A DNA stretch of 64,000 nt from Adiantum capillus-veneris. Its lineage: Eukaryota > Streptophyta > Polypodiopsida > Polypodiales > Pteridaceae. Position numbers and translations under genes: made by a program. The DNA lies in NCBI GenBank assembly GCA_014529385.2, contig CM043956.1, forward strand, positions 65,410,620-65,474,619. The letters are read 5' to 3'. The first letter of the stretch is position 1; every line of letters begins with the position of its first letter. Under the pieces are notes generated by a model that saw nothing but the letters and a program-made list of their open reading frames with translations, was not told where the DNA came from and did not search any database. Shown in pieces: positions 39,501-51,632 of this stretch.

Positions 39501-41966
39501 TTCTGTCCAAAAGTGGTGACGTAGCTAGCATCATCAAGTAAACCTGTGCTGATCAAGCTCTTTGTAATTGCAGGAACATGTCTCACATTCTTCAGCGTGA
39601 AAGAAGAGCCATTCTAAAACTTCAATTGAACATCTCCAACACCTAAGATCTCACATGTCTGCCCATTGCCTAGCCGAGCATGATCTTTAGTAGTCACATA
39701 AGAGGTAAACCACTCCTTGTTTGGAGACACATGAAGTGATGCCCCTGAGTCTATAATCCAGTCACTCAGTGCATTTCCATCAGATGTTGTAAGAAGAGCT
39801 GAGTCCATTGTATTTTTCAAGAAGTAGATATCTCCTGACACTAGACTGTCATCCTCTGCAACAGTGTTTGTCACATTTATTTCTTGAATCTTCACTGAGG
39901 ACTTGTTCTTCTCACCATGGTCTTCTGCTTTGTCTTTGCCTTTTTCTGCTTTCCATTCTCTGCAGTCTCTTTTCATGTGACCCGTCTTGCCACAATGGTA
40001 GCATTCTATGTCACTCTTGCCTTTAGCACTGCGGGAATTTCTACGAGACTGATCCCTCTTTCCACCTTTGTACTTTTCTTTGGTCCTTCCCCTGACAACT
40101 AAGGCTGTTCCTTTGCCTTTGTCCATTGTCTTTCTGTTGGTTTCTTCAGTAAGCAGATTGCCTTCTACACCTGCTATGGTCAAACCATCTGGAGGTGCAG
40201 AATTACTCAAATCTGTGTGAAAAGTGTCCCAACTTTCCGGCAATGTGATCAACAGGAACATAGCTCTAACAGGTTCATCAAACTTGACACCTTGAGCTAA
40301 CAACTGACTGTAGATGGTATTGAATTCATTCAGATGATTGGACATAGGGGTCCCTTCTTTCATCTTCAAGTCAACAAGCTTCTAAGCCAGTATACCTGTG
40401 AAGCTGCACTCTGCTTCTCATAAAGATCACTCACTTTTGTCCATGCTTGATAAGCCGACATCTCGTCTGCTACATTGAAGTAAACGCTTTCTCCCAAAGT
40501 CAGCATACATTTGGTAGAAAGTGCCAATTCATCCATTTCACTCCATTCATCTTCGTCCATATCTTCTGGTTTTATCCCCTTGAGCTTTATAGGTTTTATC
40601 TGCTTCTTTTGTACCAACACGTGCCAAATCTGCTTCTTCCACAATGGGAAATCAGTTCCATCCAGCTTCTTGATATTGTAAAGAGCAATGTCCTGTGATC
40701 CAGCCATAACTACGCTTCACAGTAGTTTACTTTCCTGGGAAAAATTCGGCAAAGTTTCCCCTGTAAACTGTCCTCTGAACCAATATCAACCTGTCAAATG
40801 AACCAAGAAAGCTTCAGATTTTGCAAAAATTTTGGCAGAGTCTCCTTTGTTAAATGGCTCTGGTGTACTCAAAAACAGACCAAAAACAGCTCAAAAACCA
40901 TTGTCTCTCTAACACTGTAAGCTGTGGGTAAACCTGTCCTGCACCTGTACTGTCTCTCACTGTCCTGTAAGCATAGACTGTGACAATGCCTCAACGGCAG
41001 TAAGCAAAGATGCAATCCCAACTGTCTAACTCACAGTCAATACATCCTAGCTGCCTATCTAAGGGTGCTCGAGGGATCGCTCCAAGACCTGTATCACCGA
41101 AAGGATCTCAACATTCGAGAATCCCCCAGCTCAAGAAAACCTCACTCGACCCTCAACAAAGTTTGCAGTAAATCTGACAGTACATAGACTTCCCACAAAG
41201 TCATACATCCACAAATTTCTCATTGTATGCTGTAACAGCTGCGGCAGTTGTTTGCTGCGTGACTCACAGCGAGCAAACCCTCAACAGACATACATCATCT
41301 CTGACAATACATCCCATGTGGAAGTACCTGCAATGTCAGGATGAAATCTGGAATATCAAGCAGCAAACACAAGCTACCTGATGAACTCGTGGATGTCGCC
41401 TACAATCTGTGTGTAGGTGCGCCCGTGTCATATGTGACACGCCTCCAAGAACTGTAAGCCATCCTTCGTTGTGTAGATAGCCACAAATCAGCACTCTAGA
41501 AGTGCAGATATCCTCAGCACTTGCAGTCGTAGGCCGAAACCCCAAATTTGCAAAGTCGGATCTGCACCCGCCAAGACCACGTAGTCAAAAATGGCATGCC
41601 CAGATCTTTGTCGAAGCCAAACGGTGGCGGAGATGACCTCATAATGAAATTCTGAGAATGACCACAGGAATTGGGGCCTTGTCTTTGCCTGTGGAATCTC
41701 ACTCCAATCTGAGCAGGTGACTCTCGCTACCTGCAAATGCTGCCCCGAGCCTCGATCTGAGCTCTGATACCAGTTGAAGGAGTACGAGCGGAAGTGCGAC
41801 GCGAGAGAGAGTGCGAGAAGAAGAGCACGACGATATGGTAAACTCGCTCTACTATAATGTGTAGAGCATAGTGAGTTCTTACTAGGTTTTTACAAAAGAA
41901 TATGTGTACATACCTGGCGGCCCGCCCACTTACCTGGGCGACCACATTGGGCTTTATACCCCAACA
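36542..41966 (-). mobile_element. Ty1/copia LTR retrotransposon fossil, copy C (different family from A/B)
   Basis: The right LTR spans 41,775-41,966 (192 bp; TGTTGGGG...TTCA on the minus strand). The left LTR copy, 36,542-36,636, is shorter. A Met-tRNA-type primer-binding site (TGGTATCAGAGC) lies at 41,761-41,772, followed by a leader of about 1 kb. Minus-strand domains in order are GAG (40,707-40,000), CCHC knuckle (CYHCGKTGHMKRDC, near 39,990), protease (WIIDSGASLHVS, near 39,745), integrase (to about 38,600), reverse transcriptase (YVDDMLIAG, near 37,680) and RNase H (to 36,726). It is better preserved than the gypsy fossil, with about four or five breaks. It lies between two pieces that match one gypsy-type LTR, so it inserted into that LTR. 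Confidence 0.93.
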
Positions 41967-42005
41967 ACTACTAGAATCAAACATACAATAGGCAATCAAG
42001 AATTA
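41967..42005. mobile_element. gypsy-type LTR fragment, right piece
   Basis: actactagaatcaaacatac... matches 57,507-57,545 over about 38 bases with a few differences, then similarity fades. Together with 36,480-36,541 it brackets copia C. About 300 bp of LTR present at 57.2-57.5 kb is not found here. Confidence 0.6.
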
Positions 42006-42955
42006 AACAAAAGCTTGAATTTTTTAATTTAAGCTCACTGGAAGTATTTTATTTTTCTCTTTCATTGTTCTTGCTCTTTTCTTCTTCCTTTTTTTTTACA
42101 TTGTTTTTAAGAGCATTTTTTGTGGGTGCTTATTTTGTATGTCCGAGGTTTTTTGTTTTTCAAGCAAAAGCGCCCCACTGGGAATCTCTAGGACTCTAAC
42201 ACCATAGGCTATACGTGAGTGAAGTACCAAAATCCAGCTAGGATTTCTCCTCCAGCTTAAGCTTTTACACTTGTGGCACTTTGTGCTTCCATATCCTTTG
42301 TATTCTTACTAGTGTTCTTTGCTATGAAGTGAGCAAGCCTCTCTATGCTTAAAACCGTCCTAAGATCTCAAACATTTAAATAATTCTGCCAACTAGGACT
42401 AGTAGGTCAAGTAAATGAGTTAACCTAAAGTCACAGCCTCCTAACCTCAAGGCTTATCAATAAGACTACACTCTATGTTAATTAACTAAAGCATGTACAA
42501 ACTTATTTATCTCTACTGGAAGATAACAAGACATAATAAAATGGACTCAATCAAAACATGAAAAGCCACAATAAGCAAATATAGGTGTACAAAAACATAT
42601 AGCATAGAAAGTGATACACCTGGAGAAATATGATGTAGCTCCTCAGTGGCTGTGGAAATCGGCATATAACTCTGAAGCTCAATGGAAACATGCAATCGGG
42701 AAGTTGAAGTCCATCTATGCTAATTATAAGGCAAAACACTACCACCTAGAAAGGTGTGTCAGCATAGTAGTAAAAGTTTTATTACAAAATGAAAGAAATC
42801 CTAAACTAGGGTCCCAAACCTGGGTATCTAGAGGGAAAAAACCCATAGGAGAAAAGTGCCTCTAGTATAAATGCATGCAGCTAGTGCACCATAGTCAATA
42901 CGCTCAAGCCAATGGTCTAGTGAAACTGGGATAAATCATGCAATCTTCTAGCTCT
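42006..42955. other. AT-rich spacer, nothing recognised
   Basis: Contains an 84-codon plus-strand frame (42,611-42,865) and short minus-strand frames, none with a recognisable motif. No repeat or RNA gene seen. Confidence 0.4.
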
Positions 42956-45515
42956 CTATCTAATGGTCAATGGTTGGCTAGCACCTAGCTCCATATGGAT
43001 GGTAGAATCTATAGCACAAGTAATGGGTCTAGGGATGGCTTTACCCTGTGACTGTGTCACCAAATAACTTTGTAGCTTAGAATCCCTTAGTAGATAACTC
43101 TTGGCTAGCTCTAAATCAATAGCATGATCAATAGGAATCTCTGGTGAGCTATGGCTCATGGCACCGTGTGGTGTAATAAGTGGTAGGCTCTTAGGTAGCC
43201 AAATTTTCAATGTCCGCGGTATCTTAAGGGAGGTATGTTGAGCTCTTCTCATATGTGGTCGTGGATATCTAGCTCGTGCCATGTCCTCGGCGTGGAGTAG
43301 GCCTCGTGAAAATGGTCTAGATCTCCATGGCATAGGTGTGGTCAAAGCAACTGTAGTAGATATAGGAGGATATGCAATGGTCTGTGGTCTAGGAACCCAA
43401 ATTTGTCTATGTCCTCTATAGAATCCTTGTGCCTCTAGTGACTGCCTAGATGTGAGCCAACCATGTGATAATCCATCATGTGTGTTGTGGCTCTCAATCC
43501 AAACTGGCATGTCGTCACTAGCTAAAGGTCTAACATGTGTCATTGTACGAGGCACATAAACGTGTCTGGTAGTCCTATCATAAGCTCTCAATGATGAGCT
43601 ATAGGCCTGTTATGTCCTAGGTGGCTCTCATCAAGGGGTCTCTGGATCCTCATCTACACTCGGGGGGTGACAATCATGGTCTCTAAATACCTCATATGTT
43701 CGTGTCTTGCATGGGGGGTTTGTGTGCTCAATCATCAATGAATCTGGTGGCGAATGCTCATGAGTAGGTGTCTCTATGCAGGTATTTGTCTCTATAGGTA
43801 TCTCGGTCTCTAAAGTCTTTGTAGTAATGTCAACACTCTCATGGTCATGTGCATTGGCTATCTCCTCTTGTAGAGGCTGTGATGGGACATCTACCTCTAT
43901 GATAGGTGCAAGGGGATCATCAATAATAGCTATGGAATCTAGCACTCTATCAATCTCTAGTGGCTCAGTGATCGTGTCTAGTGTAGGAGCAATCTCACTA
44001 GGTTGTACATCCCTTGTAGAACAAGGATCAAACTCTCGAATTGGCAATGGAGGTGGCTCCATGGTAGGTCCCTCTAGTGTACTCGTCTTATCGTCAATGT
44101 TAGCATTCGTCCTCTTCATATCAATCACTCTAGATCGCAGCTGATCAATTGTGCTCTGTGGAAAAATTTGTCTAGGTGATGAAGCTATGGGAGGTGACCT
44201 CATAGGGGATATCTGTCTAGGAGGTGTATGTGAACTCTTAGTGGGTATCTGTCTAGTATCCTCGCCATGCCATGGAGAATAGGGCAATCCAATCATCAAA
44301 TTATAAATCTCACCCAATGGGTCCCTATAAATCCTATCGCAAAGATCTCCAATAAGATATGCCATAACGCCCATGGCTAGCTCAATATACCATCTCGTCT
44401 GCTCATATCTGTATCTACGCCCACAATCATCAACATAAGTCAATGTGTGCTCCAATCGGCGTAACTGCACTATCCTAGGATGTACATGGGTATCTAAACA
44501 ATCATTGGGATGTGCTCTATCAATAGCATCATATGGGCTGGTCGGCAGGGACGTGTATGTGCCCTTGAATTCATCGATAAAGAACTCAGTTGTACCAAAT
44601 TGTCTCCTCTGAACTCTAGCTATTTTCCGTATGGAAGGGTCTATGTCGTCTGAGAAGATACCTCTGGTATAGGAATGTCCGTCATGGTCAAGAAACCAAA
44701 GAATGTCTCCTCTATGGCCTACAAAATGTAGCACAATCTCATCTCAGTCCTCAATACTCGGACTGTCTACTCTAGGGTCGGCTCGTGCCGGCATGGTGGC
44801 TCTAGGTGATCTAACAATCATCACGAAATCTAGAGCATGTGAGCTAGAAAGCTCAGTATCTAGTGTGCTCATGGTTGGCAATGTGGAAGGTGGTACCATG
44901 TCTACAACCTCTCTAGCATGTGTGCTAATAGTAGGAACAGTCAAAATCTGAGGTGTAGTTGTCTATGTGGTTTGTAGCTCTGATTGTGCGCTAGTATGGC
45001 TCTGCATCCTACCCTCCATATCTACCCTAGCTTCTATTATGATCTCTGCTAAGGTCAGTCTCCTAGATGGTGGTGAGGATGGAAATACTGGAGGTGATCA
45101 AAGTCCTGTAGGCTGCGTAGTCATTATATCTACTGTATGATCAGTATCACTAGGCCGGCTGTGAAGGAGAATATCGTAGTCCACATAGTAATACATATGT
45201 AGAATCGTCATGGACACTCCTGTAGGTACCTCGGAAGGAAACTGGGGGAATCACAATCACTATATCATAGAAGGGATACTCTCCAAAGCTAGCAAGCTCT
45301 CTCATGTAAAACCTCCTATCCTCATCCGTATATATGGGTCCAGTGTCACACACTTGCAATGATGCAGTCTGTGGCGGCTCAAGTGTGTCTCTGCAATCCT
45401 CAAGATGGGCTAAAGTGATATACTCTGGACTATCCTCCGTCATGTGTCTATATACTGTACCAACACCATCAAGAAGATTACTCGGCAATGTGGCATGTGT
45501 CCGGGCTCTAAGCAT
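42956..45515 (-). pseudogene. Long unknown reading frame (about 850 codons, a few stops)
   Basis: I do not recognise this protein. One minus-strand frame runs nearly open from MLRARTHATLPSNLL (45,515) to about 42,956. It includes a 367-codon uninterrupted stretch (44,734-43,631) and a 211-codon one (43,591-42,956). Only a stop splits the visible join near 44,743 (SIED, stop, DEIVLHFVGHRGD), with no frame change. The middle part has an ordered, Tyr/Arg/His-rich segment (IRKIARVQRRQFGTTEFFID, RRYRYEQTRWYIELAMGVMA). A Pro/Ser/Thr- and acid-rich, probably disordered segment follows (PREISPM-like and IPIETNTCIETPTHEH), then a basic C-terminal part (TTRHVYVPRTMTHVRPL). No transmembrane segment or catalytic motif stands out. 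It lies between two LTR-related sequences (42.0 and 57.1 kb, same orientation), so it may be cargo of a large non-autonomous LTR element. Confidence 0.45.
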
Positions 45516-46593
45516 TTGAAATATGGGGGCCTGATGGTTGTCTCTGGGCTAAATCTCGATATACCTCTGGTGGGTATCTACATGGATGTACACAGGTAAT
45601 CCATCTAGCTCGCAATGGATCCATAATAATCGATCAAATATGGCCTCAAGATCCAGGACTGCCAAAGTCTAGCAGTCTAGGTCAAATCTGGTGCTAAGGG
45701 GCAATAAACCAATGCACTAGGTGCAAGGCATAATCTGGCAATGAATGGCTTCCAAATGGTAATCGAGATCTATGTGTGTAATCTGGCTCTAAAATCGATC
45801 ACTTGATCAAAGTGGTAGCCAAATGTAGGTCTAGTAACCAAATCAAGCTCTAATCGCGTGTCGGTGTGCTACGAATAGCCAAAAGGAGCCAAATCAAGAT
45901 CTCGCGTGTGAACAAGCTCTAACTAGCTAAATTTGGTCAATATCAAGGCCAAAATGAATCTCTATCTCGCAAGTCAAGATCAAATATGGTCAATCGTGGG
46001 ACTCTGCGATCAAATCGAACCAAAATGCAATATTGCGCGTGAAACAGCTTTAAAGCGTGTAATCTGAAAAATCGTATACCCAAAATCAAAATCTGTGTCA
46101 AACAAAATCTGTGTGTGTGCTCTGGCTCAAATATGCTAAAAACGGCTCAAATCGACAAAATCGGGCAATTTCAGATGAAATCTGACTCTCGGAACTCTAA
46201 ATGCGTCTATTCCTGCTTAAATGCATGTGAACGAAGCGTGTGCGGATGTTTGATGCATGTGCAATGCAATGAAGAGAAACAAGACATAGAAAAGCAAAAA
46301 AAAATTGTTTTTTGAGTTTTTGAAAAAAAAAGTTTTTTTTTTGTCTCTTGTGTATGTGCTCGAGAGAGAAAAAGTGTGTATGTGTGTGTGTATGTAAGTT
46401 TGTGTGTTTGTTTCTTTGTGTGTTGACTTTTTTGTCTTTTCTTCTTTTGTTTTGTGTGTGTGTGTGTATGTGCACGCATGCGCAAGGGTTGGGTCACACA
46501 AGGTCAAGGAATGGAAACGAGTTCTACCAAACATCGAGCGAACTTATCCGAGCAAGCTCAAAACCAAGCAAAGTTATCAAGTGAGTTTCTCAC

Positions 46594-46635
<42 letters not shown>

Positions 46636-46916
46636 TCTCAGGGGAGGGGCACTATGTAATCATGTTAATGCATAACGTGAGTGCGAAAGGAGGGGTTTTA
46701 AAATGAAAAAACTTTAGGCAATTTAATAGAGATACATTAAAATAAGGGCCATTTGTAATCAATTTTGGAAAAAATCCTAAAATAAGGGGTCATTTTATTC
46801 ATTCAGACATGTTAAAAGAGGGGTTTTTTTAATACCCCGTGAACACATGTTATATAGGGGGTAACTGAACGGCGAACCCCCCCGAGTATATACTTATTTT
46901 CTAAAAAAGAGATATC

Positions 46917-46966
<50 letters not shown>
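45516..46966. other. low-complexity spacer with (TA)n and (GA)n
   Basis: 45,550-46,190 is dense in the words aaatc, ctctaa and ggctc without a clear repeat unit. 46,300-46,480 has T, A and GT-rich runs. (TA)n lies at about 46,593-46,625 and (GA)n at 46,919-46,966. No coding region is supported; the open frames at 46,200-46,700 are microsatellite artefacts. Confidence 0.6.
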
Positions 46967-46970
<4 letters not shown>

Positions 46971-48364
46971 GCCAATGGTAGGACCGGGCAGGAGGCCAAG
47001 GGCCAGGGATTGAATGGCTCGGTACGGCTAGGAGAATGAGAATGTCTCACGGTTGGTACCTAGGTGTGACTGCATTTTCACATTCTATTATGGCCCAACT
47101 TATGTTGCAAGGCTTTCGCGTAGGTACCGTGGAAAGTCTCATCATGAAATTGCGGTTCAAATTTGTTTGTGTTAATTGCCTGCACACTAGGTGCTATGGG
47201 TCCTAGTGTTTAGCACAGATTTTTTTGGAGAGGCATGCAAATTTATGGACATTATTATTTGTGCAAGTGTTTGCACTTCAAGTGCAACCTCTCTAGCAGA
47301 TTTAGTATGAGTTGACACCCGGCCATATACGATTATGGTTTAGTATGGGTGTTTGTGATTGGATGATCTAAACTCTATGAGTTTACTTCGCTAAAATTCA
47401 CATCAAGTATCTGACTGGAACCTCACTTGGTTAGTCGTAGGTTATCGTCAGTCACGAAAGACTGTCTTTAATTGATTGGGAAAAGCACCTCACTATTATT
47501 CTCTCATATTCATCCCGCGTTGGATGGAAAGATTACAAGCATTCTATTTAGTACTAAAGGATATGCTAAGCGCATACGTTAGTAAACCATGCTAAAGGAT
47601 ATGCTAAGTGCATACGTTAGCAAGAAGCGACACAACTGGATCAGTTACCTTTCTGGTTTGGAGTTTGCTTCATATGATGAAAGGCATGTTGCGACTAGTT
47701 TTAGTCTTTGCCTGTTATTCTCAAGTTCTCAACCTTCATCATCAGTTTTGATGAGGTTGGCTACTAGCAAGAAACAACAGCAAGTCAAGGACTTGGTTGC
47801 CACTGATGAGTATGTCAGCATATTACTTTCATGGAAAGTTGAGCAGAGGTTTTATTGCACGTTCTAGTACCTCCAGAAAGTCTGAAACCTAGGTTCGTAT
47901 TTAGACACCTCTTAATTGTGATAACTCGTTTAGCATTCTCAAGTGAGTTCTACATGGAGTCTTCACGCTATGTTGGTTATGAGTTGGTTAACCAAGACTG
48001 TTGCACAGGGACAACAATGTGGAAAATCAAGATGTTAATCTTGATTTCATTGAGCCTCCTACTGAACCGCGTTCCACTCTAACGAACCGTTGGATCCATG
48101 AGGAATTCCACGGTGGAAAACATTAGTGTTCTTATGAAGATACCATCACTTGTGTTTGTGAGGACGAAAACGCTTCTCCAAGGGGGGAGTAATGTCAGGC
48201 CAATGGTAGGACCGGGTAGCAGGCCAAAGGCTAGGGATTGAATGGCTCAGTACAGCTAGGAGCCAAGGGCTAGGCATGAGTTAAGGGAACCTACTTGCAA
48301 GGGCCAAGGGCTATAAGTAGGGAGGTTGGGAGGAGAACCACATGCAAGTCCATCCTTGGCGGCC

Positions 48365-48405
<41 letters not shown>

Positions 48406-48420
48406 TCTCTAAACCCAAAC
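46967..48420 (+). mobile_element. Short Ty3/gypsy relic with LTR-like ends
   Basis: gtcaggccaatggtaggacc... at 46,967-47,035 recurs at 48,194-48,262. The second copy is preceded by a purine tract (aaggggggagtaa) and starts TGTCAGGCC, a typical 3' LTR junction. Between them, MLKDMLSAYVSKKRHNWISY followed by LEFASYDE (about 47,589-47,690) resembles the end of a Ty3/gypsy integrase core. The left LTR copy matches only over its first 70-75 bp. The element is mostly missing and clearly broken, so it is old. Confidence 0.65.
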
Positions 48421-48703
48421 AATAAATGTCAATACCATTGCTCCCCAATCATGATTATACAAATCTAGTCATCCTTATACGTGTCACTATTGCTAGCAAA
48501 AATATGTTTTCTTGGAAACTTAAATATATATCAAATTAACAACTAAGTTCACAAAGATGGAAGATGCGACTCCTTTCCATTTTGGATCATGTGACATTTG
48601 TCCAAAAATGATTCGCGGGAAAAACCCAGTAGCAGTACCACAAAGTAAAACTTACTTCAGAAGTGCTACATTCTAGAGAGGCACCTACCTAAGATTAATT
48701 AAG
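48421..48703. other. spacer, nothing recognised
   Basis: AT-rich DNA between the gypsy relic and the RPL12 fragment. No motif recognised. Confidence 0.5.
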
Positions 48704-48915
48704 CTAATTCTCTAGAATCTCAACATCCCCATCTTCAATCTCTGTTTGAAAATCCTTGAGATCGTTGCCATCCACAGAGCAACCCATAGAAACGCAGCAC
48801 GAAGAATTTCCTTTACAGTGCCAGCAAGCTCCTTTGCCATTGAACAAGGACGCATAACAAGGGCAATCTCAATCACATCATCGAGAGAAATGTTGCGATT
48901 GTGCTTGATGTTCTT
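48704..48915 (-). pseudogene. RPL12: Ribosomal protein uL11 (RPL12), C-terminal half fragment
   Basis: The minus strand reads [20 protein letters not shown] and [19 protein letters not shown], then after a one-base shift [20 protein letters not shown] and EDGDVEIL ending at a TAG (48,704-48,706). This is the C-terminal half of cytosolic uL11 (eukaryotic RPL12), a large-subunit stalk-base protein. The frame change at about 48,800 and the missing N-terminal half make it a pseudogene fragment. An AG lies just before the coding part (ttaag-AAC), so it could be an exon rather than a processed copy. The N-terminal half lies about 0.8 kb away on the opposite strand. Confidence 0.88.
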
Positions 48916-49712
48916 AAATGTATAAGGAGAAGGAAGAGGAATCTGCAGGTTGGAAACCAGCTAAGAGCTCATGGGACACACTAGCATGGAGCAAAACCCT
49001 GTCACCAATGCTAGGACTGAGGGGCAAGCAGAAGAAGAAGAAAAAGTAAATTGAGTGTTGCAGCAGCCTGCATGGTCAGATTAATAGGAGGAATTTTGAC
49101 GATGCAATTATGAGAGTAGCGAGCAATCATGAGAAGCACCTGTAGTATAATAATGTCATAAATGCAAATGATGGCATATCTGTTGTTTCTATCAGTTGGC
49201 TTCATCATTGTGGTATTAATTATGCATTAAATAGATAGGAATCTGACTGTCAGAGCTCGCCCTCTTTGAGATTAGGAAGGGAGACATTGTTGCATGTAAC
49301 TCAAAGCGGATTAACAAGGCCCTTAGCACACTAATCATGAGCAACTCCAACTGTCTTCAGAGGCCGTGTTCACACCAAAGCACAGGCGCCCACCACAACA
49401 ATACTAGTTCTTGAGCAAGGATTATAGTGCGTTTAGCTACTATTTCAGTCCCGCGAGGAACAGCAGCTGCAGCAATGCACTCATCTTCTTTCTATTGTGC
49501 TCTGGCTCCTTGAGGGCTTTGATCACAAGGGCAGCGGTGCTAATTGCTCTCCTACTTCTAGTCCTGCTCCAGTTTGGTGTCACCATTGAGGGAGTGGAGC
49601 GACCTATAAACTCTAGTCGATGGTAGACATGAAGCTGAGTTCAGAGTGCTGCATGTTTTGCACCCACGATCAAGATGCAATGCAGATAAAGAAAGGGCAG
49701 CAAGAATATGAG
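48916..49712. other. spacer between the two RPL12 halves
   Basis: No convincing coding region. The segment missing between the two RPL12 halves (the part normally reading about ALVIKAL...RDRKK) was not found here on either strand. Confidence 0.5.
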
Positions 49713-49913
49713 AAGGTGCTTTTTGTTCATTTAACAGGAGGGGAGGTTGAAGATGCCTCTTCATTGGCACCCAAGATCTGGCCTCTGGGTTTGTCGCCCA
49801 AGAAGGTAGGAGAGGACATCACCAAGGAGACTGCCAAGGACTGGAAGGGCCTGCGCGTTATCGTCAAGCTCACTGTCCAGAATCGTCAAGCCAATGTCAT
49901 TGTCGTCCCTTCC
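49713..49913 (+). pseudogene. RPL12: Ribosomal protein uL11 (RPL12), N-terminal half fragment
   Basis: The plus strand reads [38 protein letters not shown] and [20 protein letters not shown], then [10 protein letters not shown]. This matches uL11 from about residue 10 to 75 almost without gaps. After VVPS the similarity ends and the frame runs into unrelated sequence and (TC)n. Upstream the sequence is not the expected MPPK-type start. With the C-terminal half on the opposite strand at 48.7-48.9 kb, the gene copy has been split and inverted. It is not functional. Confidence 0.9.
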
Positions 49914-50027
49914 ATTGTCTACGAGGGATCCAATTTGGGCGGCATCTCTGTCCATTTCCTCTCCTTTCTTTCTGCTGCTTGTGCTTCTACTTTTGATCCT
50001 GCAACCCTGCGTTGCCCTCACTCACTC

Positions 50028-50355
<328 letters not shown>

Positions 50356-50722
50356 CTAAGCTGTCAGGACAGCAATCCGTCGTGCTACTTGATCTAGATC
50401 CCTTTGTCAACTATGTCAATTTTCTCAAGTTGCTTTAGAACACTACAAGCAATGGAGCCACTGCTTTTTCTAAAATGTGAAGGGCAACTGCCGTTACTTT
50501 TTCGTTTATTTTCCGGAAAGCACCCACACCAACTCCTCCACACAGATAGATCTTCCTAGCCATTGAAGCTGCTCTAATACAGTACCAATCTGGGTCATAG
50601 GGGGCAAGATCCTCAATGTCAGCCCATGCATGAAGGCACCTCAATCTTGCTAGAGCGCTTCAAGTGGGCCGCATATGCACTCACAAACTGGACACCTCCT
50701 TCATCGTTTTTACGGCTTCCAT
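50356..50722 (-). pseudogene. RPS19: Ribosomal protein eS19 (RPS19) pseudogene
   Basis: From an ATG at 50,722 the minus strand gives MEAVKTMKEV, then (shifted) [18 protein letters not shown], then (shifted) [16 protein letters not shown] and [18 protein letters not shown]. It goes on to [16 protein letters not shown] and finally RDLDQVARRIAVLTA with a stop at 50,356-50,358. These follow the order of eS19 (about 143 residues, small-subunit protein) from start to end. There are about four frame changes and a small deletion before the last block. Coverage from Met to stop without introns suggests a processed (retroposed) copy. Confidence 0.88.
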
Positions 50723-50768
50723 GGCTGTTGATCGCACGATCGAGTTCAGCACGCTCGCGCTAAAAGAG

Positions 50769-51044
<276 letters not shown>

Positions 51045-51464
51045 ATGAGTTTAGTGGGCACAGCAGCTCCAACACGAGGGTATCCATCCCTGAGGCATCC
51101 TGCATCGCGTCCGGTCCTCTCTGATAGGTCCAGCTTGCATTTGCACCCGGCTTCTTCTGCCATAACTTCAGCTCGGGCTCTCACGTCCTCTTCTTCTTCG
51201 TGCTTCTCAGGAGTCTGTATTGCTCCCAGGATAGGCTTCAAATGGGAGGTTCCACAGAGGAATAGTGTTGTCAAAGTTAGGGCGGGCAAGCCAGCTTTGG
51301 GATGCACAAAAAGATCCAAATCTCGCAAGAGTGTATCTCGAGCTCAGGGGTTTCGGGTGCGGTTATCTTCACCTGGCGGCCGGAATTTGTTGAGGAGACG
51401 TCGTGCCAAAGGTAGAAGGATCTTGTGTCCCTGCAGCAACCCTCACAGTGGCCCGCACGCCTAA
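51045..51464 (+). CDS. RPL34: Chloroplast 50S ribosomal protein bL34 (nuclear-encoded)
   Basis: This is an open frame of 139 codons with no internal break. Residues 1 to about 78 are rich in Ser, Ala, Arg and Pro and poor in acidic residues (SSAITSARALTSSSSSCFSG), as in a chloroplast transit peptide. A RNSVVKVRAGK junction is the likely processing area. The C-terminal 60 residues are the bL34 family: CTKRSKSRKSVSRAQGFRVR, GGRNLLRRRRAKGRRIL, SNPHSGPHA. bL34 is a small, very basic protein of the plastid large subunit. The length suits a plant plastid bL34 precursor. It could be the real single-exon gene or a recent intact copy, since its neighbours are broken copies of other genes. Some substitutions in the core (LSSPGGRNLL) are unusual. 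Confidence 0.8.
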   Translation: MSLVGTAAPTRGYPSLRHPASRPVLSDRSSLHLHPASSAITSARALTSSSSSCFSGVCIAPRIGFKWEVPQRNSVVKVRAGKPALGCTKRSKSRKSVSRAQGFRVRLSSPGGRNLLRRRRAKGRRILCPCSNPHSGPHA

Positions 51465-51576
51465 GTGTCTTATGGAGGTTGTCTCTTCTTGTTCTTACAT
51501 GCTTGTAAAGCTTCATAGAGTCTCTTTCATGTGATAACTTCACTAAGTATTTGAAAATTAACATGCATTCAAGATC

Positions 51577-51580
<4 letters not shown>

Positions 51581-51620
<40 letters not shown>
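51581..51620. repeat. (AG)n microsatellite
   Basis: About 20 AG units between the bL34c 3' region and the RALF-like remnant. Confidence 0.97.
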
Positions 51621-51621
<1 letters not shown>

Positions 51622-51632
51622 CTGTGGGGATG

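Noticed and set aside
42611-42865. 84-codon plus-strand frame (IHLEKYDVAPQWLWKSAYN...)
   Set aside because: Looks protein-like but has no recognisable domain, no neighbours in frame and no further exons; not enough for a gene call.
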